Shown piece after piece: positions 61,518 to 64,000 of a stretch of 64,000 nucleotides of DNA. The notes beneath the pieces are model-generated. The model was given only the letters and a program-made list of their open reading frames with translations. It ran no database searches and was not told the DNA's origin. Position 1 is the stretch's first letter. Each line of letters begins with the position of its first letter. The position numbers and the translations under genes were made by a program. The DNA comes from Paramacrobiotus metropolitanus. Its lineage: Eukaryota > Tardigrada > Eutardigrada > Parachela > Macrobiotidae. The stretch lies in NCBI RefSeq assembly GCF_019649055.1, contig NW_026570377.1, positions 124,001 through 188,000 on the forward strand. The letters run 5' to 3'.

Positions 61518-62614
61518 CCTGCAGATATTTATCCGCTGAAGGATGCCAGTGGATGGACCGAGCCAGCTACGAAGTGAAAGGCAGTTGGTCTACTGGGAAA
61601 GGTACCTTCTTGCGCGCGCGCTTTCTCTCTCTCACTCGACCGGGCCTCTGATGTAAATGGGGCTGCGTCGAGGGATTATAGCCGGAGGTGATTGTATACC
61701 TGGCTTTGAGTAATTGACGTGGGGTCTTGTTTGGCTGCTCTGGCTCACAAATGGGGGACTTTTTGGGAGTGCATGCTGCTCGTTCGGATTGAGTAACGGT
61801 TGTCAAATACGGAGGAACGCGGATTTCTCTGGAAGCTCAGTATCTAGCGTGACCTTTGTTTAATAAAATTAACACTTACGTGTGCCAAAAATTTGTCCAA
61901 CCTCCTGTGGTTGCCGATAAGTAAATGTTATGTGTATTTTGCTGTTGGTCCAAGCGAACACAAACCCGTTAAGATTATTTTTTTATATGGTCGTCCAAAT
62001 TAAAAAATCGTAATTTTTAAAACTGGATGATTTATTATCAGTTTCATGGACTGGGTTTGCCGTAAAAGGGCTTGTTTTGCTTAGTTAAGTGTTTATGCAA
62101 TAAATAAATTTATTGTTTATCGGATTTTGAAATACAGAATCGGCGTTGCTTTTTGCTTGTTGCATTTTTTTTCGCGACCGTATTGCACTGTGGTACAGTT
62201 TTCGGTGTTGTTCTCATATTGGAAGTCCGCTGCGGTAGAATGCGTGGACTGTTGAAGTTGTGAATGTTTCGTTAACTGTTTGCGTAATATTGAAAATGCT
62301 TAGTACGGTCTAAGCGGCGTTTTTTGCATTGATATTGCTCAGTCAATTAATACAGAGAATAGCTGCTTTTTTTAAAAATGGTAGCTGTTTTATGAAACTT
62401 TTGTTGATTAAAGGAATTAAAGCAGCAATGTCGTTAAACGGAAATTTCCATTTCAATATTTGCTTTCCACGGAAACCATCAACACTGGATCATTTTTGAA
62501 GTGAGATTAATAAAGAGTCATAAAGGCAAATCCTTGTCGTTGACTTTTTTCTCTGTCACAAATTCCCAGGATAAACATCCGCGCTTACCACTTCACCACA
62601 CTACCCCAAACCGG
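61518..62614. other. 3' flank of HtrA2 copy 2
   Basis: 61518-61555 is the untranslated remnant of the copy 1-type C-terminus. AATAAA occurs at 61861 and 62099. No gene seen. Confidence 0.5.
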
Positions 62615-62791
62615 TCAATCCGGCTCCATCCCCTCCGCTGCAAATTCATTTATACGTTCGTTTATGGTCTGAATGGAAGAGGGCAGCCGCACATACTGGC
62701 CCTCGTATTGACATCCATAATGGGATTCGTTAGAGACATAATTTCCCGACTGCAATCCAGTGTGGGCGTCCGGGAAAAGTGGGGGCACTTC
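62615..62791 (-). CDS. Possible terminal coding exon, gene unknown
   Basis: Open after an acceptor-like TGTGCAG at 62792 and ending in TGA at 62615, 58 codons. It reads EVPPLFPDAHTGLQSG, SHYGCQYEGQYVRLPSS, then INERINEFAAEGMEPD. Composition is protein-like (polar, balanced, with few low-complexity runs), unlike neighbouring random frames, but I do not recognise the family and found no upstream exon before the window ends at 64000. Confidence 0.3.
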   Translation of the reverse strand, partial: EVPPLFPDAHTGLQSGNYVSNESHYGCQYEGQYVRLPSSIQTINERINEFAAEGMEPD

Positions 62792-64000
62792 CTGCACACT
62801 GGTATAGTTGCTTATGCCATACTCTTATATACTGTACTTGTAGATCTGCGGAGTACATAGTACATACATACTGTGCGCCGGGATTGTGGGAATGTATGTA
62901 GCGATAATAGTGTTATCGGGGGGATCGGTTCTGCTTAGTGGATCATTTAGGCACAGGCGAAGTGCAATGAGTCGTGAGTGGGGGAACCCACTAAGCAAAT
63001 GAGGGCGGATATTGGGATACATTGTGTCGACATACAGGCAGGCATTGTTGCACTGTGCGGGCATATTATTATTTTCTGTTTGCCAGTACTGCGTCAGCAT
63101 GCGCTGTCACTCTGTGGTTCGGTTACTGCTGTAATGCAACGCATGATAGAGCTCGGGACATATAATCGATAGTCAAATAGCGATTGCGCAAGGGATTGGG
63201 ATTTCCAGTTTCCAGTGTTCTCCACTGTGTCATTATTGAACACCGGCAGCATTTACAAGCATTAATATAAACATTACGCTAAATTAATAATTACGATAAC
63301 GATGTGTATAAATAAATACATTTGTGCTAGCGTTTAGCGGAAATGGACTGAAGCATAACACTGCTACGATTATCGCTTGAACTTTTATACGTCTGTGAGA
63401 TAAATTTTGTATTTGCGCGAAGATTGCGATTAAATCTTGACGGTTTCCAGATAAAAACCACAACTTTGAAATCCTTATTTTGAATGTTTTTCCTTGTAAC
63501 ATGTCGATGTTTCGCAATTTATTATCACTCGGTCAATCCAACCGGCATGGGCCGCGCAGCGATTGACAAGCTTTGTGTCGAATCCCACAACTGCATCAAA
63601 TGTTACAATCCCATTTCCACAGTGGGAGTCAGCGATGTCAGCAGTGACGTTGTCGTTCCCAGCTGTTGACGGAGTACATTTGTGTAGCGTCAACATTTGC
63701 CGTCCGTCTCAACTGTACGCTCAGCATATCCCGCTCTCTATCGCTTTCCCATCGGAAGTTACTCCGCTTTTTGCCGGTATAAGACCACCAGATTCTCCAT
63801 CTCAACGTATATATGTAAGCCCGGGCGTCTCGATTAGCACTGCCATATTCCGCTCTCCCAGCACACTGCACCAACCACCACGTGTATATATTCGGCGGGT
63901 TTTACATACACAAATATTTCCTAACATATTAAGCACTGCACACACAGTGCCTGTATCCAGCCGCGTATATAATATGATTTATTGTCCGTGTGCCGGTCAC
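62792..64000. other. Window end; nothing firm
   Basis: Upstream exons of the candidate at 62615 would lie here or beyond the window on the minus strand. A TATA-like string (GTATATATGTAAG) lies at about 63807. No recognisable protein. Confidence 0.4.

Overview
This is eukaryotic, animal DNA. Coding sequence is split by short introns (about 50 bp to 2 kb) with GT-AG ends and matching phases, and it encodes metazoan proteins: an ecto-apyrase, an ImpL2-type insulin-binding Ig protein, a class A GPCR, the SMC5/6 SUMO ligase NSMCE2, a makorin and two HtrA2/Omi proteases. The small-genome style, the ImpL2 gene (an ecdysozoan family) and a multigene family of bacterial/fungal-type double-psi beta-barrel proteins make a tardigrade or close ecdysozoan relative my best guess. 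That is inference; no species can be named from the sequence alone.

Layout. 0-1.8 kb (+): 3' half of an NTPDase (CD39-type apyrase). 2.4-26.8 kb (almost all -): an expanded accessory region of secreted-protein genes. It is built from repeats of a cassette of [two-domain lipocalin][double-psi barrel (DPBB) protein][decayed DPBB copy][catalase-fold-like protein]. There are three lipocalin genes (2.4-4.7, 8.3-10.9 and 15.7-18.4 kb) plus an orphan lipocalin exon. There are three DPBB genes (11.9, 19.0 and 26.3 kb) plus two DPBB relics. There is one intact catalase-like gene (21.9 kb) and one relic (7.4 kb). A class A GPCR lies at 24.1-25.3 kb. Because the cassette copies can be compared with each other, young insertions stand out: two solo-LTR-like elements with perfect 4-bp target duplications (11.04 and 13.60 kb), a 151-bp inverted-repeat element (11.73 kb) and a displaced copy of the 5' end of the 29-33 kb gene (14.3 kb).

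27.5-28.1 kb: a pogo/Tc1-like MITE with terminal inverted repeats and TA target sites. 29.2-32.8 kb (-): a seven-exon type I membrane protein of the metazoan LolA-like family. 33-41 kb: a long apparently non-coding stretch. 41.0-45.6 kb (+): ImpL2-like gene. 48.6-50.4 kb (-): NSMCE2. 51.5-53.6 kb (+): makorin-like RING protein. 54.4-57.5 and 58.3-61.5 kb (+): tandem HtrA2 paralogs with identical exon structure. 62.6 kb (-): a possible terminal exon of an unidentified gene.

How the genes may work together. The 2-27 kb block is a physical cluster of genes whose products nearly all start with a signal peptide and have no membrane anchor: ligand-binding barrels, DPBB proteins of the protease-inhibitor/expansin type and a catalase-fold protein. 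They probably act in one secreted fluid or matrix (saliva, gut, cuticle or egg), but which one cannot be read from the DNA. The 48-61 kb genes are ordinary housekeeping genes. Exon boundaries were worked out by hand from splice motifs and reading phase; two genes (lipocalin 1 and NSMCE2) each need a one-base correction in a homopolymer run to stay open.
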